The position numbers were made by a program, and so were the translations under genes. 64,000 nt of DNA from CAVVPY01 sp963750295 (GTDB lineage Bacteria > Actinomycetota > Actinomycetes > Mycobacteriales > Jatrophihabitantaceae), in NCBI GenBank assembly GCA_963750295.1, contig CAVVPY010000005.1, positions 276,841 through 340,840 on the forward strand. Reading direction: 5' to 3'. Under the pieces are notes generated by a model. It saw only the letters and a list, made by a program, of their open reading frames with translations, made no database searches and was not told the DNA's origin. Positions 26,366 through 35,935 of the stretch are shown piece after piece. Each line of letters begins with the position of its first letter. Position 1 is the stretch's first letter.

Positions 26366-26629
26366 GGGGGTATTCCCTCCTCGAGCAGGACCGCGATTTC
26401 GACCCGCTGTTGGCGGGAGAGTATGTGTCCCGATCATCGCAGTCAATGGGGCCGATGTACGTGGTGTCAGAAGCTGCCATGATCGTCACGATGATCAACA
26501 AATCGGGCGAATAGCGACACCGCGCGACTAATGGGCGCTATTTGCCACTCGCCTTTTCACCGCTTGCAAGCATTGACATATTTCGTCGGCTGCAAAGGTC
26601 GGTGCTAATCAATTCCTGCCCCGGGCGGA

Positions 26630-28931
26630 TCAGTCGACGTCGGCGGGCTCGGGCGCTGGTTGCGGTGCACGCGTGGGCGGGCCGCCGAGGGACTGCTGCA
26701 GGATCTGCGCGACGTCGAGCACCTGCACGTCCTCGCGTGCCTCGCCGGCGGCGATCTTCTGGGTGACCGCGTCGGACAGCATGACCATGCAGAACGGGCA
26801 GCTGGTGCTGATCAGGTCGGGATCGAGCCCGAGCGCCTCTTCGGTGCGCTCGACGTTGATCCGCTTGCCGATCTTCTCTTCCATCCAGAACCGGGCACCG
26901 CCGGCGCCGCAGCAGAACCCGCGGTCCTTGCAGCGGTGCATCTCCTGCGACTTCAGCTGCGGGATCGCGGCAAGCACCTCGCGCGGGGGTGTGTAGACCT
27001 TGTTGTGCCGGCCCAGGTAGCACGGGTCGTGGTAGGTGATGTTCTTGTCGACCGGCTCGATCGGCGTCAACCGCCCGTCCGCGACGAGCTTGGCGAGCAG
27101 TTGCGTGTGGTGGACGACCTCGAAGTGCCCGCCGAGTTGCGGGTACTCGTTGGCCAGCGAGTTGAAGCAGTGCGGGCAGGTCGCCACGATCTTCAGCGGC
27201 TCGGCGCGCGTGATCGAGTTCAGCGTCTCGACGTTCTGCATGCCGAGCATCTGGAACAGGAACTCGTTGCCCAGCCGGCGCGCCGGGTCGCCCGTGCAGG
27301 TCTCACCCGAACCGAGCACCGCGAACTCGACGCCGGCCACGTGCAGCAGTTCGGCGAAGGCCCGGGTGACCTTCTTCGACCGGTCCTCCAGCGCACCGGC
27401 GCAGCCGACCCAGAACAGGTAGTCGACGTCGGCGTCGAGCTTCGTCCCCGGCTCGGCCCGCCGCACGTCGAAGGACAGCGCCTCGGTCCACTCGTCGCGG
27501 CCCTTGTCGGCCATGCCCCACGGATTGCCCTTGTTCTCGAGGTTGCGCAGCATCACGCCGGCCTCGGACGGGAACGCCGACTCGATCAGCACCTGGTAGC
27601 GCCGCATGTCGACGATGTGGTCGATGTGCTCGATGTCGACGGGGCACTGCTCGACACACGCGCCGCAGGTCGTGCACGACCACAACACGTCCGGGTCGAT
27701 CACGCCGCCGGCGGCGAGATCACCGACGAGTGGACGGGTGGCCTGGTCCGGGCCGGATCCCTCGATGCGCGCGAAACCGGACTCGGGGATGTGCCCCGCC
27801 TTGCCCTCGACGGTCGCGTCGGTGGGGATCTGCATGCCGCCGATCAGGTACGGCGCCTTCGCGAACAGGTGATCGCGCAGGTCCATGATCAGCAGCTTGG
27901 GTGAGAGCGGCTTGTCGGTGTTCCACGCCGGACACTGCGACTGGCAGCGACCGCACTCGGTGCAGGTGGCGAAATCGAGGTAGCCCTTCCAGGTGAAGTC
28001 CTCGATCTTGCCCTTGCCGAACACGGTGTCCTCGGACAGGTTCTCGACGTCGGCGAAGTCGATCGGCAGGCCGCTGTCGTCGGTGACCGGCAGCAGCGGG
28101 CCGAGCCCGTCCGGCTCGCGCTTGGTCAGCACGTTCAGCGGCGCGGTAGCGATGTGCAGGTGCTTGGAGTAGGTCACCAGGATGGTGAAGCCGAAGATGA
28201 CGGCCATCTGCCCGAGCAGGAAGAACGTCTCGATGCCCTGGTTGTAGGCGCCGGTGCCGAGCAGTTTCGCCACCGCGTAGGACGCGAACGGTGCTTTCGA
28301 CTCGCCCCACGGGAAGTGCCCGGTGTTGTACTGCGCGCCGCGATAGAGCAGCAAGCGTGATGACGACCAGACCGATCATCGCGAGCACGGCCCAGGCGGG
28401 ACCGGTGTGCGAGCCGTAGAAGCGACTGGCCCGCTGCTTGCGCTCGGGCGCGTTGCGAAGCCGGTTGATCGAGAACCACACGATCGCAAGCAGGACGGCG
28501 ACGGCGAAGAAGTCCTCGGCGAAGCCGAGCACCCGCGAGTGGCCGATGATCGGGAAGGCGAAGTCCTGGCTGATCACGAGCGCACCGAAAGCTTCGACGA
28601 TCGTCAGGCCCAGGATGATGAAGCCCCAGAAGGTGAAGAAGTGCGCGATGCCCGGCGCATTCCACTTGAGCAGCTTCTTCTGGCCGAGGACCTCGACGAC
28701 CTGGGCCTTCGCGCGCTGCTGGATGTTGTCGGTGCGGCCCAGCACGGGTCGTCCCGACCGGATCAGCTTGATCAGCCAGGCGATCCGCCGTCCGGCGACC
28801 GCCGCGGTGACCAGGAGCATGCCCAGGGTCAGGACGATCCGCAGCGCTCCCGGGCCGGTGTATTCCCAGTCGAAAATCACGCCGTACGCGATCGGGTGCG
28901 CGGTTGAGGCGGCGAGAGCGCTCAGCGCCAC
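26630..28931 (-). CDS. Membrane iron-sulfur reductase, Rv0338c-like (single frameshift)
   Basis: This membrane oxidoreductase of about 767 residues has five to six N-terminal helices of NarI-like type (GIAHFFTFWGFIILGLTIVEAFGALV). Two 4Fe-4S motifs follow (CTECGRCQSQCP and CTTCGACVEQCPVDIEHIDH), then two CCG-type domains such as DPCYLGRHNKVY and CCGAGGARFWMEEKIGKRIN. It resembles mycobacterial Rv0338c and heterodisulfide-reductase-like subunits; the electron partners are not known. The frame breaks once near 28355, where VVIT-LLLYRG would be restored by removing one base. The GTG at 28929-28931 follows AGGAGA. It diverges from the next gene. Confidence 0.87.
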
Positions 28932-29077
28932 GTGGTCGTCTCCTGTCGTGCGGCTGTCGGTGAGATGAGACTATTCGGTACTACTGGCCGGTAACCAACC
29001 GGCTGGCCGGGGGAGTGGCCCGATGCACCACGGCGGGTCTGCTCCCGGCGCGCACTGGGGACGGGTAGGAATCTCTC

Positions 29078-29620
29078 GTGGCACAAGGCACTCGCGGAAC
29101 AGGCGACGCTGCCCCCCGGGGTGCGCGTTCCGGTCGCGGTTCGCGCGTTCCCGCAGCGGTGGGCTCGATCCCGGTCGTCGGCGGGCTGGTGCGCCAGGCC
29201 GACAGTCAGGCGCGCTGGCTGCAGGAGGTGCTGGAGCAGAACGCCCGCCTGGTCGGCCAGTTGCCGGCAACGCTGAAGGCCTTCAACGACACGCTCCAGC
29301 GGTTCAACGACACGGTCGGCCGGCTCGACCGCATGGTGGAGCGGGTCGAAGTCATCGGCGGGCAGCTGCTCGGCCCGCTGGAGGACCTGGCCCCGCGGCT
29401 GGAGCGAGTGCGCGACCTGCCCGAGCTGATCGACACCCTGCGTAAAGAGGCCATTCCCGCGCTGCGCGCGGCCACCGACACCCGCAGCCAGGTCGCGGTC
29501 TTGCAGGCGACGCTCGACCGGATGCTCGAGTTGATAGCAGACCTGCCCGGGGGCGGCCTGGTCCGCCGGCTCACCAACCCGGCCGCCGGGCCGCGCCCGA
29601 AGCCGCCGACGACCGGCTGA
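29078..29620 (+). CDS. Conserved hypothetical coiled-coil protein
   Basis: This 180-residue protein was not assigned to a family. It has a basic, Gly/Arg-rich first 30 residues, then long amphipathic helices with hydrophobic heptads (LQEVLEQNARLVGQLPATLKAFNDTLQRFNDTVGRLDRMVERVEVIGGQL), reminiscent of phasin- or ESX-associated coiled-coil proteins. No signal peptide or membrane helix is seen. GTG at 29078 follows AGGAATCTCTC, a weak ribosome site. It is a single gene between the iron-sulfur reductase and the IclR gene. Confidence 0.7.
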   Translation: MAQGTRGTGDAAPRGARSGRGSRVPAAVGSIPVVGGLVRQADSQARWLQEVLEQNARLVGQLPATLKAFNDTLQRFNDTVGRLDRMVERVEVIGGQLLGPLEDLAPRLERVRDLPELIDTLRKEAIPALRAATDTRSQVAVLQATLDRMLELIADLPGGGLVRRLTNPAAGPRPKPPTTG

Positions 29621-29756
29621 GACGGCCGGTCACGAAGGCGTGTCGAATTACCGCTCGCCGCACCGCTGTCAGACACCCGTGGTTCGATGAGGGTGTTGCC
29701 GTGCAATGGCAACCAGGTGCTATTGCGTGGAACATCGCCATCCGGTGGAGGGACGA

Positions 29757-30512
29757 GTGCCCGACCTGGCGCAGGGCGGAACGACCCGCACGGTCGAGCG
29801 CGCGCTCGACCTGCTGGCCGAGGTGTGCACGGCCGGCGCGATCACGCTCTCGGAGTGCGCCCGGCGCACCCAGCTGCCCCCGAGCACGGCCCTGCGCCTG
29901 CTGCGCACCCTCGAGGGCGTCGGCTACGTCACCCGCTCGGCTGACGGGTCGTTCGGTCCCGGCACCCGGGTGGTCCAACTCGGCGCGCTTGCACTCGGTC
30001 GGCAGTCGCTCGTCCGGTGGGCCCAGCCGGCGTTGCAGCGCATCGTCGAGCAGACCGGTGAGTCGGCCTACCTGGTCATCGGCGGCCCCGGCGACACCGC
30101 GCTCTACCTCGCGATGGTCGAGGGGACGCACGCGATCCGGCACACCAGTTGGGTCGGCCGGGCCATCGACCGCGAAGATCTGGCCGTCAGCCGGGCCCTG
30201 GCCGGTGCCGTCCCCGCCGCCGGCTACGTGGCCGAGCGCGACCGCATCGAGCCCGCGGTCACGGCCATCGCCGCCCCGATCCGGTGGGCGGCCGGTGTCG
30301 TCGGCGCGCTGAACCTGCTCGGCCCGACCTACCGCATCGACGAGGCGACCATGCACGGCTACGGCGAGATCGTCGCCCGCGAGGCTGCCGCGCTCGCGGT
30401 GCGCTTCGCTGCCGTGCCCGCGGATGCCGTGCCGAACACCGTGCCGAACACCGTGCCGAACACCGTGCCGAACAGCGTGCCCCCGAACACCGTGCTGCAG
30501 GAGGTCCCGTGA
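29757..30512 (+). CDS. IclR-family transcriptional regulator
   Basis: The 251-residue regulator has an N-terminal winged helix-turn-helix (TRTVERALDLLAEVCTAGAITLSECARRTQLPPSTALRLLRTLEGVGYV) and a C-terminal effector-binding IclR domain (QSLVRWAQPALQRIVEQTGESAYLVI to IAAPIRWAAGVVGALNLLGPTYR). GTG at 29757 is chosen because GGAGGG lies five bases upstream. The last 30 residues are a low-complexity VPNT repeat not found in the family. Its stop overlaps the ABC ATPase start by four bases, so it is translationally coupled to the transporter it probably controls. Confidence 0.9.
   Translation: MPDLAQGGTTRTVERALDLLAEVCTAGAITLSECARRTQLPPSTALRLLRTLEGVGYVTRSADGSFGPGTRVVQLGALALGRQSLVRWAQPALQRIVEQTGESAYLVIGGPGDTALYLAMVEGTHAIRHTSWVGRAIDREDLAVSRALAGAVPAAGYVAERDRIEPAVTAIAAPIRWAAGVVGALNLLGPTYRIDEATMHGYGEIVAREAAALAVRFAAVPADAVPNTVPNTVPNTVPNSVPPNTVLQEVP
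30427..30474 (+). repeat. Four 12-bp tandem repeats in the 3' end of the IclR gene
   Basis: CCGTGCCGAACA occurs four times without a mismatch, encoding repeated VPNT units, and a degenerate fifth copy follows. The 12-bp period keeps the frame, so copy number can change without breaking the gene. Confidence 0.95.
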
Positions 30513-31660
30513 TCCGCTTCGACGCCGTCGGCAAGCAATATCCGGACGGCACGGTCGCTGTCGATGACCTCAGCCTGGAGGCGCCGACGGGCAAGATCAC
30601 CGTGTTCGTCGGACCGTCCGGCTGCGGCAAGACGACCACCCTGCGCATGATCAACCGGATGATCGACCCGACCTCGGGCCGCATCTTCCTCGACGACCGC
30701 GACACGGCCACGATCAAGCCCGCCCAGCTGCGCCGCGGCATCGGCTACGTCATCCAGCACGCCGGGCTGTTCCCGCACCGCACCATCGTCGACAACGTCG
30801 CGACCGTGCCCCTGCTGCTCGGCGAGGACCGGCGCACGGCCCGGGCGCGGGCACGCGAACTGCTCGATCGAGTGGGCCTGGCCCCGAACCTCGCCGACCG
30901 GTACCCGGCGCAGCTCTCAGGCGGGCAGCAGCAGCGCGTCGGCGTCGCGCGAGCGCTCGCGGCCGACCCGCCGGTGATGCTGATGGACGAGCCGTTCAGC
31001 GCGGTCGACCCAGTCGTGCGCGAACAACTGCAGAACGAGTTCCTGCGCCTGCAGGGCGACCTCGGCAAGACGATCGCCTTCGTCACGCACGACATCGACG
31101 AGGCGATCAAGCTCGGCGACCAGGTCGCGGTGCTGCGTGTCGGCGGGACGCTTGCGCAGTTCGCGCCGCCTGCGCAGCTGCTGTCGCATCCCGCCGACGC
31201 GTTCGTGGCGGGCTTCGTCGGCCGCGACCGCGGGTACCGAGCGCTCGGGTTCGCCGCGGCCGGCGACCTGCCGTTGCGGCAGGAGAGTGCGGCGAAGCTC
31301 GGTGAACGGCTGCGCGTCGCGCGCGATCGCGCCGAGGACGACTGGGTGCTGGTCGTCGATGCCGAGAACAAGCCACAGGGCTGGCTCGCCGTCGGTGGTC
31401 TGCCGGACTCGGCGTTGGACGGCGACGTTCGTCCCGACCTGCTCAACCTCGGCGGCACGCTCGCCGACCAGTCGGGGACGTTGCGCGAAGCCCTGGACGC
31501 CGCGCTCTCGTCGCCCAGCGGACGCGGCGTGATCGTCGGCGAGGACGGCGCCTTCGCCGGGACGGTCGTGGCCTCGCAGGTGCTGGCCCGCATCGAGTCG
31601 CGGGCCCAGGCGATTCGCAACGACGCGGTCGGCGCTGCGGCCCGCGAGGTGAGCGGGTGA
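30509..31660 (+). CDS. Osmoprotectant-type ABC transporter ATPase (OpuCA/ProV family)
   Basis: This 383-residue ATPase drives import of a quaternary amine or glycine-betaine-type solute. Walker A is GPSGCGKTT, the Q-loop is GYVIQHAGLFPHRT, the signature is LSGGQQQRV, Walker B is VMLMDEPF, and the switch His is in FVTHDIDEA. A C-terminal region of about 130 residues has degenerate CBS-type features (GWLAVGGLPDS, GTLREALDAALSSPSGRGVIVGEDG), where related ATPases sense ionic strength. GTG 30509 follows AGGAGGT and overlaps the IclR stop. The next gene starts within its stop codon. Confidence 0.93.
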   Translation: MIRFDAVGKQYPDGTVAVDDLSLEAPTGKITVFVGPSGCGKTTTLRMINRMIDPTSGRIFLDDRDTATIKPAQLRRGIGYVIQHAGLFPHRTIVDNVATVPLLLGEDRRTARARARELLDRVGLAPNLADRYPAQLSGGQQQRVGVARALAADPPVMLMDEPFSAVDPVVREQLQNEFLRLQGDLGKTIAFVTHDIDEAIKLGDQVAVLRVGGTLAQFAPPAQLLSHPADAFVAGFVGRDRGYRALGFAAAGDLPLRQESAAKLGERLRVARDRAEDDWVLVVDAENKPQGWLAVGGLPDSALDGDVRPDLLNLGGTLADQSGTLREALDAALSSPSGRGVIVGEDGAFAGTVVASQVLARIESRAQAIRNDAVGAAAREVSG

Positions 31661-32313
31661 ACGAGGTCTGGCAGTACTTCCAGAACCACCGCGACGACGT
31701 CCTCAGCTGGACGTGGACGACGGTGTGGCTCTCGGCCGTCCCGCTCGTCATCGGCCTGGTGCTCGCGCTGCCGATCGGGTGGGTCGCCAGCCGATACCGG
31801 TGGACCTACCCGCCGATCGTGTCCGGCGCCGGCATCCTCTACACGATCCCCTCGCTGGTGCTGTTCCTCGTCCTGCCCGGAATCATCGGCACGAAGATCC
31901 TCGACCCGGTCAATGTCGCGGTGGCCCTGACCGTCTACACCGTCGCGCTGCTCGTCCGCACCGTGGCCGACGGGCTGTCCTCGGTCGCCCCGGACACGCT
32001 GGCCGCGGCCTCGGCGATGGGCTACACCGCGCGGCAACGCCTGTTCGCCGTCCAGTTGCCGATCGCGATCCCGGTGATCGGGGCCGGCCTGCGGGTCGCC
32101 GCCGTGTCGAACGTCAGCCTCGTGTCGGTGGCCTCGATCATCGGCGTGACGCAGTTGGGGCAGCTGTTCGTCGAGGGGAACTCGACGAACTCGGTGCCGC
32201 CGACCGTCCTCGGCCTGATCCTGTTCGTGGCCCTGGCGCTTGCCCTCGACCTGCTGATCCTGGTCGCCATCCGGCTGCTGACGCCGTGGCAGCGGGCGGT
32301 GTCGGCGCGATGA
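31657..32313 (+). CDS. ABC transporter permease (OpuCB/YehY type)
   Basis: The 218-residue permease has five to six membrane helices and the ABC2-type EAA-like loop as LAAASAMGYTARQRLFAVQLPIAIPVIGAGLRV. It is one of two half-permeases of the osmoprotectant importer. GTG at 31657 overlaps the ATPase stop by four bases, and its own stop overlaps the next permease start. Confidence 0.92.
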   Translation: MNEVWQYFQNHRDDVLSWTWTTVWLSAVPLVIGLVLALPIGWVASRYRWTYPPIVSGAGILYTIPSLVLFLVLPGIIGTKILDPVNVAVALTVYTVALLVRTVADGLSSVAPDTLAAASAMGYTARQRLFAVQLPIAIPVIGAGLRVAAVSNVSLVSVASIIGVTQLGQLFVEGNSTNSVPPTVLGLILFVALALALDLLILVAIRLLTPWQRAVSAR

Positions 32314-33140
32314 GGGCGCTGGCCGGCAGCGGGCTGCCCGGGCTGGACCGCGTCCCGATCTGGTTCAACGACCCGGCGAACTGGTGGGGCCCGGACGGCC
32401 TGGTGGTGCGGATCCGCGAGCACCTCGTCTACACCGGGATCATCCTGTTCATCGCGATCCTGATCGCGCTCCCGCTGGGCCTGCTCATCGGGCACACCGG
32501 CCGGGGCGTCGTGCTGGTGGCCGGCCTGGCGAACGGGCTGCGTGCCGTGCCGACCCTAGGTTTCGTGATCCTGCTCGTCACGATCATCTCGCCGAAGATC
32601 CACATGATCGACGCGATCCCGTACGTCGTGCGACGGGGCGGCCTGCCGTACTTCGTCCCGATCCTCATCGTCCTGGTGTTGCTGGCGATCCCGCCGATCC
32701 TGACCAACACCTACGCCGGGGTGCAGAACGTCGACCCCGCGGTCCGCGACGCCGCCAAGGGGATGGGCATGCGGGGCGGCCAGATCGTGCGCCGGGTCGA
32801 GCTGCCCTGCGCGCTGCCGCTGATCCTGTCCGGGATCCGCAGCGCGACGTTGCAGGTGATCGCGACGGTGACGGTGGCCGCGTACATCCCGTTCCTGGGC
32901 GGGCTCGGCCGGTTCATCAAGGACGGTGCCGGGCAGATCTACGACCTGCAGGTCGGGTACCCCGCGATGGTGGCAGCCGGGCTCGTCGTCGCCGTCCTCG
33001 CCGTCGTGATCGACGCGGCGCTGAACCTGTTGCAACGTTTCGTGGTCTCGCCGGGGGTGTCGGGTCGCTTCGCGACCGGGACCTCCCGCTCGAGTGCCGT
33101 GACCGAGGGATCCGTGGAGGCGCAACTGAGCACTGCCTGA
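32310..33140 (+). CDS. ABC transporter permease (OpuCD type)
   Basis: The 276-residue second permease has six hydrophobic segments and the coupling loop VRDAAKGMGMRGGQIVRRVELPCALPLILSG. A short cytosolic tail ends in LSTA. ATG at 32310 overlaps the previous stop (ATGA). Permease, permease and ATPase are translationally coupled, which fits a single heteromeric importer. Confidence 0.92.
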   Translation: MRALAGSGLPGLDRVPIWFNDPANWWGPDGLVVRIREHLVYTGIILFIAILIALPLGLLIGHTGRGVVLVAGLANGLRAVPTLGFVILLVTIISPKIHMIDAIPYVVRRGGLPYFVPILIVLVLLAIPPILTNTYAGVQNVDPAVRDAAKGMGMRGGQIVRRVELPCALPLILSGIRSATLQVIATVTVAAYIPFLGGLGRFIKDGAGQIYDLQVGYPAMVAAGLVVAVLAVVIDAALNLLQRFVVSPGVSGRFATGTSRSSAVTEGSVEAQLSTA

Positions 33141-33206
33141 TGCCTCACCGGCGCGACCAGGCGGGATCACTTCCCGCACCACTTCGCATCACGATCTAGG
33201 AGAGAC

Positions 33207-34163
33207 ATGAAGCGCATCTACCTCGCGGTGCTGGCGGTGTTCGCACTGTCGGCGCTGGCCGCGTGTGGCAGCAGCGGAAGTTCAGCCACGAACGACACCA
33301 CGCCGACGGCTGGCGGCGGATCGACCGGCGCCTCGGCGTCCGCCCCGCTGCCGTCCGAGCCGGGTTCGGTGAAGATCGGCTCGGCGGCCTTCCCCGAGAA
33401 CGTACTGCTCATGCACCTCTACGGCGACGCGATGGCGGCCAAGGGGGTCACCGTGACCAAGCAGCCGAACATCGGTGAGCGCGGTGTGTACATCGCCGCC
33501 CTCAAGGACGGCTCGATCGGTGCGATCCCCGAGTACACCGGCTCGATCCTGAGCTTCCTCGACCAGGGCGCCACCGCCAAGACGCCGGACGAGGTCTACG
33601 CAGCGCTGCAGACAGCCGTGGCCGGGCAGGGCTTCGCGCTGGCCAACTTCGCCGCGGCCCAGGACAGCGACACCATCACCGTCACCAAGGCCACGGTGGA
33701 CAAGTACAGCCTGACCAGCATCGGTGACCTGAAGGATCACGCTGCTGATCTCACCCTCGGCGCACCGGCCCAGTTCAAGACCCGTCCGGACGGGGTGCCG
33801 GCGCTCAAGTCGGTCTACGGCGTGGTGTTCGGCAACTACACGGTGACCGAGGCCGGGGGGACGGTGACGGTCAACGCGCTGAAGAACGGCAGCATCGACG
33901 CGGCCGACATCTTCTCGACCGACCCGGCCATCGTGAACAACGGGTTCGTGTCGCTGCAGGACCCCGACAGCATGTTCGCTGCGCAGAACATCGTCCCGAT
34001 GTTCGCGGCGAAGGTGCTCACCCAGCCGATGAAGGACGCCTGCGACGCGGTGTCGGCCAAGCTCGACACCAAGACCCTGGCCGAACTCGTGGCCAAGGTC
34101 GCCGGTGGGTCCGACCCGCAGAAGGTGGCCGACGACTGGCTGAGCGCGAACCAGTTGAAGTAG
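33207..34163 (+). CDS. Osmoprotectant-type ABC transporter substrate-binding lipoprotein
   Basis: This 318-residue lipoprotein has a signal with lipobox LAAC at residues 18-21 and a Ser/Gly/Thr-rich linker, then a type II periplasmic-binding fold of the OpuAC/OsmF class (VKIGSAAFPENVLLMHLYGDAMAAKG...GERGVYIAALKDGSIGAIPEYTG). The ligand is probably choline, glycine betaine or a similar quaternary amine; the binding aromatics were not located. AGGAGAGAC precedes ATG. It follows the second permease by 66 bp, and a hairpin follows it. Confidence 0.93.
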   Translation: MKRIYLAVLAVFALSALAACGSSGSSATNDTTPTAGGGSTGASASAPLPSEPGSVKIGSAAFPENVLLMHLYGDAMAAKGVTVTKQPNIGERGVYIAALKDGSIGAIPEYTGSILSFLDQGATAKTPDEVYAALQTAVAGQGFALANFAAAQDSDTITVTKATVDKYSLTSIGDLKDHAADLTLGAPAQFKTRPDGVPALKSVYGVVFGNYTVTEAGGTVTVNALKNGSIDAADIFSTDPAIVNNGFVSLQDPDSMFAAQNIVPMFAAKVLTQPMKDACDAVSAKLDTKTLAELVAKVAGGSDPQKVADDWLSANQLK

Positions 34164-34175
34164 CCCGAAACCCGC

Positions 34176-34234
34176 GCTTTGACCCTGCGGTGGCCGCTGC
34201 ACAGCCGTGCTGGCGACCACCGCAGGGTCAAAGC
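34176..34234. terminator. Bidirectional hairpin between the transporter and BY-kinase genes
   Basis: GCTTTGACCCTGCGGTGG (34176-34193) and its exact inverse (34217-34234) form an 18-bp stem with a 23-base loop. It lies between two convergent genes and could end both transcripts. Confidence 0.8.
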
Positions 34235-34252
34235 CGGGCGTGGCGGGTGCAG

Positions 34253-35839
34253 CTAGCGCCGGCCGAAGCGGCGGTGGGCGACTTTCGAGCCCGACGAGCT
34301 ACGCCGCGACGGCTCGCCGGACCCATTGGTTGAGCGGTTGCCGGCCAACCACGCCGGTTCGTCCGCTGGCGGGTCGGTGAGGGAGTCGCGCTGATCGACG
34401 CCGTCGTCGTTGGCGTCCGACGGCGCGTCGAGCGTCACGAATTCGGGCTCCTCCGGATCGCGAGCGGCGACGGTCTGGCGCCCGCGCACCGGACGGTAGG
34501 CGTAGTAGTAGCCGTACGCATCGTCGTAGTTGCCGCGCTTGCGGGTGATCATGTTCAGCACCACACCGACAGCGCTCACGCCGACCTTGGTGAGCGTGTC
34601 GAGCGAGCGCAGGGCCTGATCCCGGGTTGTCTTACCGGCCCGGTGCACCAGCACGGTGGCGTCGGCCAGCGAGGCCACCTCGGCGCCGTCGGCGACGGGG
34701 AGCAGCGGCGCGCAGTCGATGATCGTGTAGTCGAACATGTCGGCGACCTTGGCGACGACGCTGCGAGCCTGGGTCGTGATCAGCAGTTCGCTCGGGTTCG
34801 GGGGCACCCGCCCGCAGACCAGGACGGTCAGGTTGCGGCCACCGCTCTGCAGCACGTCCTCGACGGCGGCCTGGCCGATGATCGCGGTCGTGAATCCGAC
34901 GTCAGGGGCGAGGCCGAGTGTGGTCGCGAGATTCGGTCGCCGCAGGTCGGCTTCGATGAGGCAGACCCGGAAGCCGGCCTCGGCCAGTGCCGCGGCAAGG
35001 TTGAGCGCTGTCGTCGTCTTGCCTTCCCCAGGGATGGCGCTCGTGACGGCGAGCACCCGCGGCTTGGCGTCGACATTGACGAACTGCAGGTTCGTGCGCA
35101 GTAGCCGGTAGGCCTCGGAGCGTCCGCTGTGCGGATCGCCGCGGAACGCGATCGGCGATTTGGGGGTTCTCTTGTCGAACGGCACCAGGCCGAGCACCGG
35201 CACCCCGAGTTCCTCGAAGTCCTGGGGGGACTTCACGGTGTTGTCGATGATTTCGCGCAGCACGACGATGCCGAAGCCGACCAGCAGGCCGAGCGCGATA
35301 CCGATCCCGATGTCGGCCGTCTTGTTGGGTTTGATCGGGGTTGTGGGCACGGTCGCCGGATGCGTCACCGTGAGCCGGACGACCGGCTTGCCGCCGGTAT
35401 CAGTCTTCTCGGTCTCTTCCACGGCAGTTGCGAACTGCGCGGCAACCGCATTCGCGAGCGTCGCCGCGGTGGCCGGGTCGGTGTCGGTCACGTGGAGATT
35501 GATCAGCACCTTGTTCTGCGGCGCGTCGGCCGACACCTTGGCGGCCAATTGCTGGCTGGTCAGTTTCAGGCCCAGGCGCGCGACGACGGGCTCGGTGACC
35601 GTCGGGCTGGTCGCGAGGTCGGTGTAGGACTGGACGCGGTCCTGGGTGAAGGTGTTGCCCTGCGCGAGATCGGTGGGGCTGTTGTTGGTCGACGTGGCGA
35701 CGAACAACCGCACGCTGGCCATGTAGACCGGGGTGGTTCCGATCGCCAGCGCGACGCCGAGTGCACAACCCAGGACGGTCAAGGCCACGACGACGGCCCA
35801 GTCCCGCCGGATGATGCGTAGGTATTCGGCTAGCTCCAC
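34253..35839 (-). CDS. Wzz/BY-kinase fusion, polysaccharide co-polymerase tyrosine kinase (copy 1)
   Basis: The 528-residue membrane protein combines a Wzz chain-length domain (two flanking helices, residues about 15-35 and 175-195) with a cytosolic bacterial tyrosine kinase. Walker A is SAIPGEGKTTT, Walker A' is CLIEADLRRP, and Walker B is YTIIDCAPLLPV. Motif RGDPHSGRSEAYRLLRTNLQF precedes the kinase core. The autophosphorylation tyrosine cluster near residue 440 reads YDDAYGYYYAYRP, followed by a short disordered tail. Such proteins control chain length of exopolysaccharides through cycles of Tyr phosphorylation. It lies beside the CapD-like gene, on the same strand and downstream of it. 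Confidence 0.92.
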   Translation of the reverse strand: MELAEYLRIIRRDWAVVVALTVLGCALGVALAIGTTPVYMASVRLFVATSTNNSPTDLAQGNTFTQDRVQSYTDLATSPTVTEPVVARLGLKLTSQQLAAKVSADAPQNKVLINLHVTDTDPATAATLANAVAAQFATAVEETEKTDTGGKPVVRLTVTHPATVPTTPIKPNKTADIGIGIALGLLVGFGIVVLREIIDNTVKSPQDFEELGVPVLGLVPFDKRTPKSPIAFRGDPHSGRSEAYRLLRTNLQFVNVDAKPRVLAVTSAIPGEGKTTTALNLAAALAEAGFRVCLIEADLRRPNLATTLGLAPDVGFTTAIIGQAAVEDVLQSGGRNLTVLVCGRVPPNPSELLITTQARSVVAKVADMFDYTIIDCAPLLPVADGAEVASLADATVLVHRAGKTTRDQALRSLDTLTKVGVSAVGVVLNMITRKRGNYDDAYGYYYAYRPVRGRQTVAARDPEEPEFVTLDAPSDANDDGVDQRDSLTDPPADEPAWLAGNRSTNGSGEPSRRSSSGSKVAHRRFGRR

Positions 35840-35935
35840 GGTGTCCCCTTTACCGGCTTGCCTGCGCAGGAATGGTAGCTGGCCGGATCGAGCCCGTAGG
35901 AGGTCCGGGCGCCACCCACCGGCGAATTCGCCCCG

